A stretch of 64,000 nt of DNA from Prauserella marina (GTDB lineage: Bacteria; Actinomycetota; Actinomycetes; Mycobacteriales; Pseudonocardiaceae), in the NCBI RefSeq assembly GCF_002240355.1, contig NZ_CP016353.1, forward strand, positions 4,080,501 through 4,144,500, given 5' to 3'. This document shows positions 40,973 to 49,468 of this stretch, one piece after another (the first letter of the stretch is position 1; the number at the start of each line of letters is the position of its first letter). Under the pieces are notes generated by a model. That model was not told the DNA's origin, searched no databases, and saw only the letters and a program-made list of their open reading frames with translations. The position numbers and the translations under genes were made by a program.

Positions 40973-41823
40973 GAGCGAGCAGGCGTGGTTTCCTCCAGCT
41001 CGCCGGAGGTGCCGCCATCGCGGGAGCCGGGGCGCTCGCCTCGGCCGGTCCCGCCGTGGCCGTATCCTCGCGGCGGGTGGTCCCGCCCGGCCACATCGGC
41101 ATCCAGCTCTACACGGTGCGGTCACTGATGACCGAGGACGCGCAGGGAACGCTCGACGCGCTCGGCCGGATGGGCTACGCCACGGTGGGGGTCAGCGGTC
41201 TCTACGGCCACTCACCGGCGGAGTTCCGCGCCATGCTCGACAGGGCGGGGTTGCGGGCGGTGCTGACCCACCTGAGCCTCGACGCCATCGGGGGCGACTG
41301 GCAGCGAGAGCTCGACGACGCGCACGTGCTCGGCGTCGAGTACGTCGTGGTCCCGTCGCTGCCGGGCTCGTTGCAGAACCCGGCGGGCTACCGCCAGGTC
41401 GCCTCGGAGTTCAACGTCGCTGGCGAGGCGGCGCGGGCCGCCGGTCTGGGGTTCCTTTACCACAACCACGGGTTCGATTTCGACACCGTGGACGGCGAGG
41501 TGCTTTACGACATCCTGCTCGACGGTACCGATCCGCGATACGTGGACTTCGAGCTGGATCTGTACTGGATCGTGCACGCGGGCTACGACCCGGTCGCCTA
41601 TTTCCGGCGTGCTCCCGGCCGGTTCCCGGTGCTGCACGTCAAGGACAGGGCCGTCGACGGGTCGTTCGCCGATCTCGGGTACGGAACGATCGACTTTCCC
41701 CGCATCTTCGGTCAGCGCCGGTATTCCGGCACGCGGGAGTACGTCGTCGAGCACGATCAGCCGGTCTCGCCGTTGCTGACCGCGAAGCGTGGGTACCGGT
41801 ACCTGCGCACGGTCCGGTTCTGA
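40969..41823 (+). CDS. Tat-exported sugar phosphate isomerase/epimerase-like protein
   Basis: 284 residues. The N-terminus MRASRRGFLQLAGGAAIAGA is a twin-arginine signal (SRRGFLQ). The mature part is an AP-endonuclease-2-type TIM barrel: HIGIQLYTVRSLMTEDAQGT, LDALGRMGYATVGVSGLYGH, FLYHNHGFDFDTVDGEVLYD with metal-ligand-like NHGF, VDFELDLYWIVHAGYDPVAY and VLHVKDRAVDGSFADLGYGT. These Glu, His and Asp positions match metal ligands of xylose-isomerase-like enzymes. It is co-translated with the ThuA/GSDH protein, and both are exported, so they probably act together on an external sugar derivative, as in inositol- or keto-sugar pathways. A strong terminator hairpin follows. Confidence 0.92.
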   Translation: MRASRRGFLQLAGGAAIAGAGALASAGPAVAVSSRRVVPPGHIGIQLYTVRSLMTEDAQGTLDALGRMGYATVGVSGLYGHSPAEFRAMLDRAGLRAVLTHLSLDAIGGDWQRELDDAHVLGVEYVVVPSLPGSLQNPAGYRQVASEFNVAGEAARAAGLGFLYHNHGFDFDTVDGEVLYDILLDGTDPRYVDFELDLYWIVHAGYDPVAYFRRAPGRFPVLHVKDRAVDGSFADLGYGTIDFPRIFGQRRYSGTREYVVEHDQPVSPLLTAKRGYRYLRTVRF

Positions 41824-41825
41824 GT

Positions 41826-41866
41826 ACTCGCCGGGTGGCGGGGGCCGTGCCCGCCACCCGGCGAGT
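41826..41866 (+). terminator. 17-bp perfect hairpin after the Tat isomerase gene
   Basis: ACTCGCCGGGTGGCGGG (41826-41842) pairs exactly with CCCGCCACCCGGCGAGT (41850-41866) around a 7-nt loop, starting 3 bp after the stop. Its last bases overlap the first unit of the 21-bp repeat. Confidence 0.88.
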
Positions 41867-41924
41867 CCCCCGTCCAGGGCGACGAGATCCGCATCCGGGA
41901 CGACGAGATGCCCCTTCGTGCTCT
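41862..41924. repeat. Dispersed 21-bp repeat, three units of declining match
   Basis: Units start at 41862 (CGAGTCCCCC), 41883 (CGAGATCCGC) and 41904 (CGAGATGCCC), keeping exact 21-nt spacing. The middle unit is nearly identical to units of the 1780 array. They lie directly behind the terminator hairpin. Confidence 0.75.
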
Positions 41925-41977
41925 GTTCCCCGGCGGTGATCGCCGGATTGTCGGTGCCGTCGGCGAGAATGTCCGGC

Positions 41978-42319
41978 ATGGGAGTGCGAGCCGACCAGTT
42001 TCTGCGAATCGTCAACGACCTGGCCGAGGTCGACAGTGCCGCGTCAGCGGAGTACACCTCGTTCAGCGTGCGCGGCACACGGTTCGGCTATCACTGGCCG
42101 AAGACGCGGACGGTTGGTCTCAAGCAGACACTGTCGGAGCAACAGGCGCTGGTCTACGAGCGGCCGCAGGTGTTCGAGGTGCAGTTCACGACCAGCGGTT
42201 TCGGCTGGGTCGTCGTCCAGCTCGCGAAGATCGACGCAGCCGAACTCGGCGAACTGGTCTACGAGGCGTGGCGGCTGTCCGCTCCCGAAACACTCGCCGA
42301 GGAGCACCCCGTGCCCTGA
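41978..42319 (+). CDS. MmcQ/YjbR-like protein
   Basis: 113 residues. It begins MGVRADQFLRIVNDLAEVDS and has FSVRGTRFGYHWPKTRTVGL, the F-x-V...KxxGYxWP-like block, and GFGWVVVQLAKIDAAELGEL, VYEAWRLSAPETLAEEH, the C-terminal helix pair of the YjbR/CyaY-like fold. These small DNA-binding-like proteins have no settled function. ATG 41978 may be leaderless (GAGAAT at 41965-41970, seven bases before); ATG 41969 is in frame and possible. It stands alone between the repeat and the RibD-like gene. Confidence 0.8.
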   Translation: MGVRADQFLRIVNDLAEVDSAASAEYTSFSVRGTRFGYHWPKTRTVGLKQTLSEQQALVYERPQVFEVQFTTSGFGWVVVQLAKIDAAELGELVYEAWRLSAPETLAEEHPVP

Positions 42320-42428
42320 TCCGGTGGCGTGCTTCACAATCTCCCCTCGACACGATCGCGGCCGATGAGTTTCCCCCGAGCCGGGAGTCGAACCCACGAC
42401 GGCAGATCGTCCCGATAAGGAGAAAAGC

Positions 42429-42971
42429 ATGGGAAGAACGCTGGTGCACGTCTCGATGTCGCTCGACGGCTTCATCGCGGGCCCTGACCACAGCATGGAC
42501 TGGATCTTCGATTACGCGGGTCCCAACGAGGAGGTCGACGAGGTCATCGCGACGACGGGAGCGATCCTGAGCGGACGGCGCTGCTACGACGTCGGCCGCG
42601 ACACCAGCGGACCGGAGGAGACGAACGAACCGTTCGGCGGAGCGTGGAGCGGGCCCCAGTTCGTGCTCACCCACAACCCGCCCGGCGACGAGCGGGATCC
42701 CAGCATCCGGTTTCTGGACTGTCCCGTCGCCGAGGCCGTCGCGACGGCGCACGCCGCGGCCGGTGGCGGCAATGTTCTCGTCCTCGGCGCGAACGTCGTC
42801 CAGCAGTGTCTCGCCGCCGGACTCGTCGACGACATCCTCATTCACCTCGCGCCCGTGCTGATCGGTGAGGGAACCAGGCTGTTCGGCCAGGTCGAGCAGC
42901 ACATCAAGCTCGAACCGGTCAGTGTGACGCGCGCCGGAAAGGTCGCGAATCTACGGTTCGCCCTTCGCTGA
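42429..42971 (+). CDS. Dihydrofolate reductase-like (RibD C-terminal domain) protein
   Basis: 180 residues. The start MGRTLVHVSMSLDGFIAGPD is the signature of the RibD_C/DHFR-like family, followed by AILSGRRCYDVGRDT, DCPVAEAVATAHAAAGGGNV, LVLGANVVQQCLAAGLVDDI and LIHLAPVLIGEGTRLFGQVE. It would bind NAD(P)H; the substrate is usually unknown outside riboflavin synthesis, and no rib genes are near. ATG 42429 follows AAGGAGAAAAGC, an excellent ribosome site. It converges on the alpha/beta hydrolase gene across a hairpin. Confidence 0.92.
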   Translation: MGRTLVHVSMSLDGFIAGPDHSMDWIFDYAGPNEEVDEVIATTGAILSGRRCYDVGRDTSGPEETNEPFGGAWSGPQFVLTHNPPGDERDPSIRFLDCPVAEAVATAHAAAGGGNVLVLGANVVQQCLAAGLVDDILIHLAPVLIGEGTRLFGQVEQHIKLEPVSVTRAGKVANLRFALR

Positions 42972-42982
42972 CCGTCCTCACG

Positions 42983-43014
42983 CGATCCGCTGCGGCTCCA
43001 TCGTGAGCGGATCG
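42983..43014. terminator. Inverted repeat between convergent genes
   Basis: CGATCCGCT (42983-42991) and AGCGGATCG (43006-43014) are exact inverted copies with a 14-nt loop, 12 bp after the RibD-like stop and 60 bp from the convergent hydrolase stop. It probably terminates one or both messages. Confidence 0.5.
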
Positions 43015-43073
43015 TCGCCGGAACCAGTGGTATAGACCATGCGCTCTCAGTGACACCCAAGGCAAGTCGCTGG

Positions 43074-43919
43074 TCAACCCGCCAGTTCGCCGAGCATGGT
43101 CGCGGCCTCGGCCGGGTGCACGACGAACCTCATGTGACTACTGGTCAGTGACCGGACATCGAACGGGTTGTCCGGAGTCAGCGCGTCGGCCTCTTTGATG
43201 AAGCGATCCTGGAGCGCCACCGGGATGGAGCGGTCCTCGGTGAGCCGGATGTAGGTGCGCGGCACGCGACCCCAGGTGTCGGCCCGTGCCCGGTCGGCCT
43301 CCGTGCCGATGTCGAACATCTCGTCGGGCTCAAGCAGGTTGAGCACGGCGTGGAATTCCTCGTCGGTCCCGTCCTCCAGCATCGTGCGCTTGAGAACGGC
43401 AAGCAGCGCGGGATCGGCCGTCCGCCAGTTCATCCTGATCGCCCCGAGCGAGGCGGGGTCGGCCACGACGACGCCGAATGCCTCCGGCAGCAACGATTCC
43501 GCGTTCTCCGGCGACTCGCTGTATTCGGCGCCGCTGACATCGACGGGGCACCACGCCGAGATGTAAACCATGCGGGCGATCAGTTCGGGGTGGTTGTTTC
43601 CCAGCGAGGTCAGCGGAAATCCGCCCCTGCTGTGGGCGACCACGATGACGGGCCCGTGCTCACCCGCCCTGCGCACGACATCGGCGAGGTGTTCGGTGGT
43701 CTCCGCGAGCGTGATCCCCGCCATGGCCGAGGGCGTGGTCGCCAGCGCGGCCGGGTCCTGCGGGGCCTGGTACCCGGAAGGGAAGGTCGCCGCGTAGCCG
43801 TGACCGGGGAGGTCGACGGCCAGTGAGCGGTGTCCGGCGAGTGCAAGTTCCCGCTGCAACGGCGCCCAGTAGAAGGAGTTGCCGTTGGACCCGTGAACGA
43901 ACACGAACGTAGAACTCAT
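43074..43919 (-). CDS. Alpha/beta hydrolase
   Basis: 281 residues. The oxyanion strand is FVFVHGSNGNSFYWAPLQRE; the nucleophile elbow HSRGGFPL (in GPVIVVAHSRGGFPLTSLGN) carries the catalytic Ser; the acid lies in the LTEDRSIPVALQDRFIKEAD region and the His in SSHMRFVVHPAE, near the C-terminus. LAVDLPGHGYAATFP is the usual third block. Relatives are esterases or salicylate-esterase/methylesterase-like enzymes; no substrate can be assigned. ATG 43919 follows by 15 bp the stop of the ROK gene on the same strand, so the two may be co-transcribed. Confidence 0.9.
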   Translation of the reverse strand: MSSTFVFVHGSNGNSFYWAPLQRELALAGHRSLAVDLPGHGYAATFPSGYQAPQDPAALATTPSAMAGITLAETTEHLADVVRRAGEHGPVIVVAHSRGGFPLTSLGNNHPELIARMVYISAWCPVDVSGAEYSESPENAESLLPEAFGVVVADPASLGAIRMNWRTADPALLAVLKRTMLEDGTDEEFHAVLNLLEPDEMFDIGTEADRARADTWGRVPRTYIRLTEDRSIPVALQDRFIKEADALTPDNPFDVRSLTSSHMRFVVHPAEAATMLGELAG

Positions 43920-43934
43920 CCGTCCATTTTCGCA

Positions 43935-45152
43935 TCACGCGGCGAGCCATCGCGCCGGTGACCTGATCAGCTCACGGGTCACCGTCGCCGCCGCCGTTCT
44001 CGCCACGATGTCGGCAGGCATGGCGGACACGCGCACCACGAGTTCCGTCGCGAGCGCGGGACTGCGCTTCGCGAGCGCGGCACGGACGGCATCGGTCAGC
44101 GGCTCCCCCAGCGCGGCGAGCCGCCCGCCGAGCACGATCAGCCCGGGATCGACGGCGGGGACGAGGCCACCGAGTACGTCGCCGAGTGCCGTGCCCGCGC
44201 GCCGTACCGCGGCGAGCGCCGCGCGATCTCCCTCCGCGAGCAACGCGGGCAGCGGGCCCGCGCCGCCGGTGAGCCGCGAACTGGCGGGCCTGCCGGTTCC
44301 GGCAGCGGTCAGGATCGCCTGCTGGCCCGCGACGGTGTCGAGGCAGCCCATTCGCCCGCACCCGCAGCGTTCGCCACGCGCCCTGACCCTGACGTGCCCG
44401 ATCTCCCCTGCCGCTCCGTTGTTTCCTCTGAGCGGCACGCCCTCGTTCAGTACACCGGCGCCCAGCCCGAACTCGCCGCCGACATAGACGAGCGGGACAC
44501 CCCCCGCTCCGCCGGACCATTCCTCGGCGAGCGCCCCGAGCCGGTCGCTGTTGTGTGCGGTGACCGGGATACTGCCGCCGCCGAGCCCGTCGAGCCGGGC
44601 CCCGAGCAGGCGGGAAAGGCCGGTTTCCGGCCAGCCGAGTCCGGCCGACGACACGGTGGCGGTCTCCGGCCGCCCGCCGATCCTGCCGGGTAGCCCCACC
44701 GCGACTCCCGCCACGACGTTGTCCGTGCTGTTGGCCGTGTTGAGCAGGCGCCGCAGCACTGGTTCGGCCGCCCTGACCGCCCTCGCCGGATCGCCGCGCA
44801 GATCGTCGGCCTTGCGAAGGGCCCTGTCCCTGACCCTGCCGGTGAGGTCGACGAGGCAGCCCGCGACGTGATCGGCCTCGATCTGCAATCCGATGGCGGC
44901 CGGTCCCAGCGAGTTGAGCACCAGCAGGTTCGCCGGCCGCCCCGGTCCGCTCACCCTGCCGGTTCCGATTTCCCTGAGCAGTCCGCCCTCGATGAGTTCG
45001 CCGGTGAGCTGGGTGACGGTGGACTTCGTGAGCCCGCTCGCCTCGGCGAGTCGTGCCCGCGACGAGGACCCCTCGGCAGCGGCGAGGCGCATCACGAGCG
45101 CGAGGTTGTGCTCGTGCTGGCGCACCGGTCTGGCAGGTGAATCCGCTTCCAC
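43935..45152 (-). CDS. ROK family transcriptional regulator
   Basis: 405 residues, standard for a ROK repressor. N-terminal winged helix: LALVMRLAAAEGSSSRARLA, EASGLTKSTVTQLTGELIEG, GLLREIG. The sugar-kinase-like part has GLPGRIGGRPETATVSSAGL, VPLVYVGGEFGLGAGVLNEG, GAAGEIGHVRV and the zinc motif CGCGRMGCLDTVAG. The phosphate loop and ligand residues suggest it senses a sugar. GTG 45152 has GGAGGCG. It is divergent from the MsiK-like ATPase gene, with an AT-rich stretch at 45171-45200 in between that is the likely operator. It probably links sugar supply to ATPase expression. Confidence 0.92.
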   Translation of the reverse strand: MEADSPARPVRQHEHNLALVMRLAAAEGSSSRARLAEASGLTKSTVTQLTGELIEGGLLREIGTGRVSGPGRPANLLVLNSLGPAAIGLQIEADHVAGCLVDLTGRVRDRALRKADDLRGDPARAVRAAEPVLRRLLNTANSTDNVVAGVAVGLPGRIGGRPETATVSSAGLGWPETGLSRLLGARLDGLGGGSIPVTAHNSDRLGALAEEWSGGAGGVPLVYVGGEFGLGAGVLNEGVPLRGNNGAAGEIGHVRVRARGERCGCGRMGCLDTVAGQQAILTAAGTGRPASSRLTGGAGPLPALLAEGDRAALAAVRRAGTALGDVLGGLVPAVDPGLIVLGGRLAALGEPLTDAVRAALAKRSPALATELVVRVSAMPADIVARTAAATVTRELIRSPARWLAA

Positions 45153-45288
45153 GCCGCCTCCACGGACTAGGTTTGTTCGTCTATTGGACTATTTAACTCT
45201 AGTCACCGGAGAGCGGTGTCGGCTAGACAGTGTGCACCCGGCGGGCCAGTAGTGAGGGCCCGCACCGCATGGAGAGGACTCCCGCATC

Positions 45289-46386
45289 ATGGCCGATGTC
45301 GCGTTCCGCGAAGCGTCCCGCGTCTACCAGGGCAACCCGCCGGTGCGCGCCGTCGACACACTGTCACTCGACATCGCCGACGGCGAGTTCCTCGTGCTGG
45401 TCGGTCCTTCGGGGTCGGGGAAGTCCACGGCGTTGCGCATGCTCGCCGGTCTTGAGGACGTCGACGAGGGCACGATCACCATCGGCGGCAGGGACGTCAC
45501 GGATGTCTCGCCGAAGAACAGGGACATCGCCATGGTGTTCCAGTCCTACGCGCTCTATCCGCACATGACGGTCGCGGAGAACATGGGATTCGCGCTCAAG
45601 ATCAAGCGCATCAGCAAGACGGAGATCGCCTCGCGCGTCGAGGAGGCGGCGAAGCTGCTCGATCTGACCGACTACCTCCACCGCAAGCCGAAGGCACTCT
45701 CCGGCGGTCAGCGGCAGCGGGTCGCGATGGGCCGCGCGATCGTCAGGGAGCCCGCCGTGTTCCTGATGGACGAGCCGCTGTCCAACCTGGACGCCAAGCT
45801 CAGGGTGGAGACGAGGGCGAACATCACCGCGTTGCAGAGCAGGCTCGCGACGACCACGGTCTACGTCACGCACGACCAGATCGAAGCCATGACCATGGGG
45901 CACAGGGTCGCCGTGCTCAAGGACGGCGTTCTCCAGCAGTGCGACACTCCGAGGACGCTCTACGACACGCCGGGCAACGTGTTCGTCGCGGGCTTCATCG
46001 GCTCCCCCGCCATGAACCTCACGACCGTGCCGCTGACCGCCGAGGGCGCGAAACTGGACGGCCTCACCGTGCCCATCGCGCGCGACGTGCTGGCCGGGGC
46101 GGACGCGAGCCTGCGCGAGGTCACGGTCGGGATCAGGCCGGAAGGGCTGCGGCCCGCCGATCCAGGCGAGCCCGCGCTCGAACTGAAGGTGGAGCTGGTC
46201 GAGGTACTGGGTTCCGACGCCTACGTGTACGGCCAGGTCGACGTCGGCGGCAATCTCGAACGGTTCATCGTGCGCACCGAGGTGCACAACACCCCTTCGT
46301 TCGGCGACACCATCAGGGTGACGCTGCGGGACGCGGGCGCGGCGCACACTTTCGACCCCGAGTCGGGTATCCGCCTGACCGGCTGA
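45289..46386 (+). CDS. Carbohydrate ABC transporter ATPase (MsiK/UgpC-like)
   Basis: 365 residues. Walker A VGPSGSGKSTALRML, Q-loop MVFQSYALYPHMTVAENMGF, signature LSGGQRQRVAMGRAIVREPA, Walker B VFLMDEPLSNLDAKLR and TVYVTHDQIEAMTMG are all textbook CUT1-type. The C-terminal OB-type regulatory domain (VGIRPEGLRPADPGEPALEL, VVEVLGSDAYVYG-like sequence) is present. Stand-alone ATPases of this type (MsiK) energise several sugar importers in actinobacteria; no permease or binding protein is adjacent. ATG 45289 follows GGAGAGGACTCCC. A divergent ROK regulator suggests sugar-dependent control. Confidence 0.93.
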   Translation: MADVAFREASRVYQGNPPVRAVDTLSLDIADGEFLVLVGPSGSGKSTALRMLAGLEDVDEGTITIGGRDVTDVSPKNRDIAMVFQSYALYPHMTVAENMGFALKIKRISKTEIASRVEEAAKLLDLTDYLHRKPKALSGGQRQRVAMGRAIVREPAVFLMDEPLSNLDAKLRVETRANITALQSRLATTTVYVTHDQIEAMTMGHRVAVLKDGVLQQCDTPRTLYDTPGNVFVAGFIGSPAMNLTTVPLTAEGAKLDGLTVPIARDVLAGADASLREVTVGIRPEGLRPADPGEPALELKVELVEVLGSDAYVYGQVDVGGNLERFIVRTEVHNTPSFGDTIRVTLRDAGAAHTFDPESGIRLTG

Positions 46387-46428
46387 ACACCGCTGGTGTA
46401 CCCGGCCGAGCGCTGAGAAAATGGCCCG

Positions 46429-47328
46429 ATGTCCACACCTGGGCCCTACGGCCATTCCAGCCAGCCCGGAGCGGGAGACGAGCAGGTGCCCGGCGCGCCG
46501 CAGGGCGCATGGCCGCCGCACGCTTCCCAGCCAGGTCAGCCCGCTCAACCGGCGCCTGGCGGGCAGGCGGGGCAGTTCGGTCAGTACGCCCAGCCCGGTC
46601 CCGCGCACGCCACGGGGGCACCTCCGCCCATGCCTGGCGGGTCCGGGCGATCGGTAGCGAGCCGTTCGTTACCGGTCGCGGTGTTGTGTGTGCTGGCCGC
46701 CGCGCTGACGGTCGCCGGTTCGTTCATTCCGTTGTTCTCGGGTGAGCTGAGCCTGCTCGGCACGCGCCAGCTTTCGATCGGCATCACCGCGTGGGGGTTC
46801 GACACGGACGCGCCCACGCGGGAGGGCGGCGTCGCGGTCAATGGTGTTCCGCTGGTGTTCGCCGCGGTGCTACTGCTGGTCGCCGCGGCGCTCGTGCTGT
46901 TCACGGCGCGCGCGAGCGGCGCGGCCAGGCGCGGGCTGGGCGCGGCGTCCGTCACCGGTGCCGCCGCCTTCCTGGCCGGCACGGTATGGACGGTCGGAAT
47001 GCAGGCGGCGAGCTGGGTGGACACTTTCCGGCCGACGGGCGACGCGGCAGGCGATTCCGACGTCGGCGTCGACGCGGGGCTGAGCGCGGGTATGTGGCTG
47101 CTCATCGCGGCGGCGGTTCTCGCGCTCGCCGGTGCGGCATGGGCGCTGGTGGCGCTGCTGCCCGCTGGGGAGCGCGCGGAGCCCGTGACGCCTCGCTACG
47201 GGTTTCCCGCCCAGCAGGCACCCCGGCAGCCGTGGGAGGCAGGGCGTCCGGGTGCCACTCCCCCGCCTTCGCCGCAGTACCCCGGCGCCGGGCCGGAGGA
47301 AGGGCAGGGACCGGCGAACCGCGCGTAG
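46429..47328 (+). CDS. Hypothetical membrane protein with Pro/Gly/Gln-rich N-terminus
   Basis: 299 residues. The first 75 or so are disordered (QPGAGDEQVPGAPQGAWPPH and similar). Four hydrophobic segments follow: LPVAVLCVLAAALTVAGSFI, VNGVPLVFAAVLLLVAAALV, GAASVTGAAAFLAGTVWTVG and MWLLIAAAVLALAGAAWALV; the tail is again Pro-rich. Extracellular loops carry LFSGELSLLGTRQLSIGITA and DTFRPTGDAAGDSDVGVDAG. This layout is common in actinobacterial proteins of unknown role. ATG 46429 has no good ribosome site; a GAAAAT six bases upstream could be a leaderless -10. Confidence 0.7.
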   Translation: MSTPGPYGHSSQPGAGDEQVPGAPQGAWPPHASQPGQPAQPAPGGQAGQFGQYAQPGPAHATGAPPPMPGGSGRSVASRSLPVAVLCVLAAALTVAGSFIPLFSGELSLLGTRQLSIGITAWGFDTDAPTREGGVAVNGVPLVFAAVLLLVAAALVLFTARASGAARRGLGAASVTGAAAFLAGTVWTVGMQAASWVDTFRPTGDAAGDSDVGVDAGLSAGMWLLIAAAVLALAGAAWALVALLPAGERAEPVTPRYGFPAQQAPRQPWEAGRPGATPPPSPQYPGAGPEEGQGPANRA

Positions 47329-47419
47329 CGCCGCACGGGTGACGTGCCGTTTTTCCGCGCAGGGGCACGGGTAGCCGGGACGCGGGGATCACCGGTGGTC
47401 ACGAACCGGAGTGATGGTG

Positions 47420-48832
47420 ATGCCCGAGGACGGCGAGGACGCCAAGGACACTGTCGTCAATGTCGCGGACAGGGCGGCGGTCAAGCGGGCCGTCACCGCC
47501 TCGGCCATCGGGAACGTCACCGAGTGGTACGACTTCGGGGTCTACGGCTATCTGGCGGCCACGATCAGCAAGGTCTTCTTCTCCGGCCTTCCTCCCGCGA
47601 TGGGGATCATCGCCACGTTCGGTCTGTTCGCGGTGTCCTTCCTCGTGCGTCCCCTCGGCGGTCTCATCCTCGGTCCGCTGGCCGACCGGGTCGGCCGCAA
47701 ACGGGTCCTTTCGCTGACGGTCATGATGATGGCGGTCGGAACGTGCTGTCTCGGGCTGGTTCCCAGTTACGCCTCCATCGGAATCGCGGCGCCCATTCTC
47801 GCGTTGCTGGCACGGCTGGTGCAGGGCATCTCGACGGGCGGCGAGTACGGCAACGCCATGACTTTCATCGCGGAGTACGCGCCCGACCGGCGCCGCGGCT
47901 ATCTGGGGAGCTGGCTGGAGTTCGGGACGCTCACCGGCTACATCCTCGGCGCGACGACGGCCACCGTGCTGACGACGTCGCTGACCGAGGAGCAGCTGCT
48001 GAGCTGGGGCTGGCGCATTCCGTTCCTCATCGCCCTTCCGCTGGGCATGATCGGGCTCTATCTCCGGCTGCGGCTTGAGGAGACTCCCGCTTTCGGCAAT
48101 CTGGCCGAGGGCCGTTCCCCCGCGAAGCTGACCTCCACCGCGAGCGAATACCGGGTCATTTTCACGAAGTACTGGCGCGCGCTGTTGCTGTGTGTCGGAC
48201 TCGTCCTGGCCTGGAACGTCACCAACTATCTGCTCACCAGCTATGTTCCGACGTTCCTCACCGAGACCCTTCCCGAGCACGGCGAGCGGGGTGCGGGTCA
48301 GACCATGTCCCAGATCTTGCAGATTTCGGTGTTGCTGTTGCTCATGGTCGTGGTGACCTTCGTCGGCAGGCTCAGTGACCGGGTCGGCAGGAGGCCGGTC
48401 CTGTTCGCCGGGTGCGCGGCACTTGTGGTGTTGTCTCTTCCCGCCGTGTTGTTGCTGCGTGAGGGAGGCACGATGGCGACGTTCTTCGGCCTGGCCCTCA
48501 TCGGGCTCACCCTCGTGTGTTTTTCCGGGACGATGCCCTCGACGCTGCCGGCGCTGTTTCCGACCGAGATCCGTTCCGGCGGGCTCTCCATCGCGTTCAA
48601 CGTGTCGGTTTCGCTTTTCGGCGGGACCACCGCGACCGTCCTCAGTGCACTCATCGCGGGGACGGGGGAGCTGAACATGCCCGCCTACTACCTCATGGGC
48701 GCCGGCGCGATCGGCCTTCTTTGCGTCGTGTTCCTTCCCGAGTCGGCCGGACGGCCGCTCGCGGGGTCGGCGCCGACGGTGACGTCGGATTCCCCGGAAG
48801 GGCGGCGGTCAGCGATCCGCCGCCGGGACTAG
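47420..48832 (+). CDS. MFS transporter, MHS family
   Basis: 470 residues, about 12 helices. AIGNVTEWYDFGVYGYLAAT is the MHS hallmark, with GPLADRVGRKRVLSLTVMMM in loop 2-3, RLVQGISTGGEYGNAMTFIA, and GWRIPFLIALPLGMIGLYLR. It resembles ProP-type osmolyte or organic-acid symporters. Of the start cluster GTG-ATG-GTG-ATG at 47411-47422, ATG 47420 has the best distance from GGAG at 47407. Its 3' end overlaps the 3' end of the convergent TetR gene by 24 bp. Substrate unknown; the TetR may control it although the genes converge. Confidence 0.9.
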   Translation: MPEDGEDAKDTVVNVADRAAVKRAVTASAIGNVTEWYDFGVYGYLAATISKVFFSGLPPAMGIIATFGLFAVSFLVRPLGGLILGPLADRVGRKRVLSLTVMMMAVGTCCLGLVPSYASIGIAAPILALLARLVQGISTGGEYGNAMTFIAEYAPDRRRGYLGSWLEFGTLTGYILGATTATVLTTSLTEEQLLSWGWRIPFLIALPLGMIGLYLRLRLEETPAFGNLAEGRSPAKLTSTASEYRVIFTKYWRALLLCVGLVLAWNVTNYLLTSYVPTFLTETLPEHGERGAGQTMSQILQISVLLLLMVVVTFVGRLSDRVGRRPVLFAGCAALVVLSLPAVLLLREGGTMATFFGLALIGLTLVCFSGTMPSTLPALFPTEIRSGGLSIAFNVSVSLFGGTTATVLSALIAGTGELNMPAYYLMGAGAIGLLCVVFLPESAGRPLAGSAPTVTSDSPEGRRSAIRRRD

Positions 48833-49417
48833 CCCGCCGAGCAGGGTTTCGACGAGTCCGGTCGCGGCGTCGGCGCTGTGCCGGTCGCTCGCGGCGCCGT
48901 GCTCGAAGTTGACGAGGAAGCCCTGCTGGAAGCACGCGCCGAGCAGCAGTGCCGCCGCGGCATCGGGGTCGGCGTCCGGCAGCACCCTTCCGACGCGCTG
49001 CTCCTCGCGGAGGTAACCGGCGAGCAGGTCGATGGGCCGCCTGGGCCCGGTACCGCCGTCGAGTTCGGCGAGGCGTTCCCTGTGCGCGTCGAGCAGGGCC
49101 CTTGAGGAGAACAACGAGGCGGAGATGGGGAAACTCTCGGCGTAGAAGCCGATCGCGGTGGCGGCGACCTTGCCGAGGTTCGCGGCGACGGTGCGCTTTC
49201 CGACGAGGTCGCTCAGTTCGTCGAGCGAGGTTCCCAGCGCGGGAAGGTGCCGCTGCAGGACGTTGAGGAAGATCTCGGTCTTGTCCGTGAAGTGCTTGTA
49301 GAGCGCGGCCTCCGAGTATCCGGCCGCGCGTGCGATCTCCTTCGTCGTCGCGCTGGCGTAGCCCTTGGTGCGCATGATGTCCGTCGCGGCGGTGATGATG
49401 TCGTCGCGTGTCCCCAC
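48809..49417 (-). CDS. TetR family transcriptional regulator
   Basis: 202 residues. DNA-binding domain: RDDIITAATDIMRTKGYASA, TTKEIARAAGYSEAALYKHF, TDKTEIFLNVLQ. The effector domain has FYAESFPISASLFSSRALLD, AGYLREEQRVGRVLPDADPD and AAAALLLGACFQQGFLVNFE, close to the TetR_C group of AcrR-type proteins. GTG 49417 follows GAGAGGACGC. A 6-bp-arm palindrome upstream (49454-49467) is a good autoregulatory site. It overlaps the convergent transporter gene by 24 bp. Confidence 0.9.
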   Translation of the reverse strand: MGTRDDIITAATDIMRTKGYASATTKEIARAAGYSEAALYKHFTDKTEIFLNVLQRHLPALGTSLDELSDLVGKRTVAANLGKVAATAIGFYAESFPISASLFSSRALLDAHRERLAELDGGTGPRRPIDLLAGYLREEQRVGRVLPDADPDAAAALLLGACFQQGFLVNFEHGAASDRHSADAATGLVETLLGGLVPAADR

Positions 49418-49452
49418 TGCTCAGCGTCCTCTCGGTGCCGCACCAGACCGGT

Positions 49453-49468
49453 TAGTGAGCACTCACTG
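49453..49468 (-). promoter_or_regulatory. TetR-type palindromic operator
   Basis: AGTGAG-CA-CTCACT (49454-49467) lies about 37 bp upstream of the TetR GTG. Its shape and place fit autorepression. Confidence 0.65.
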
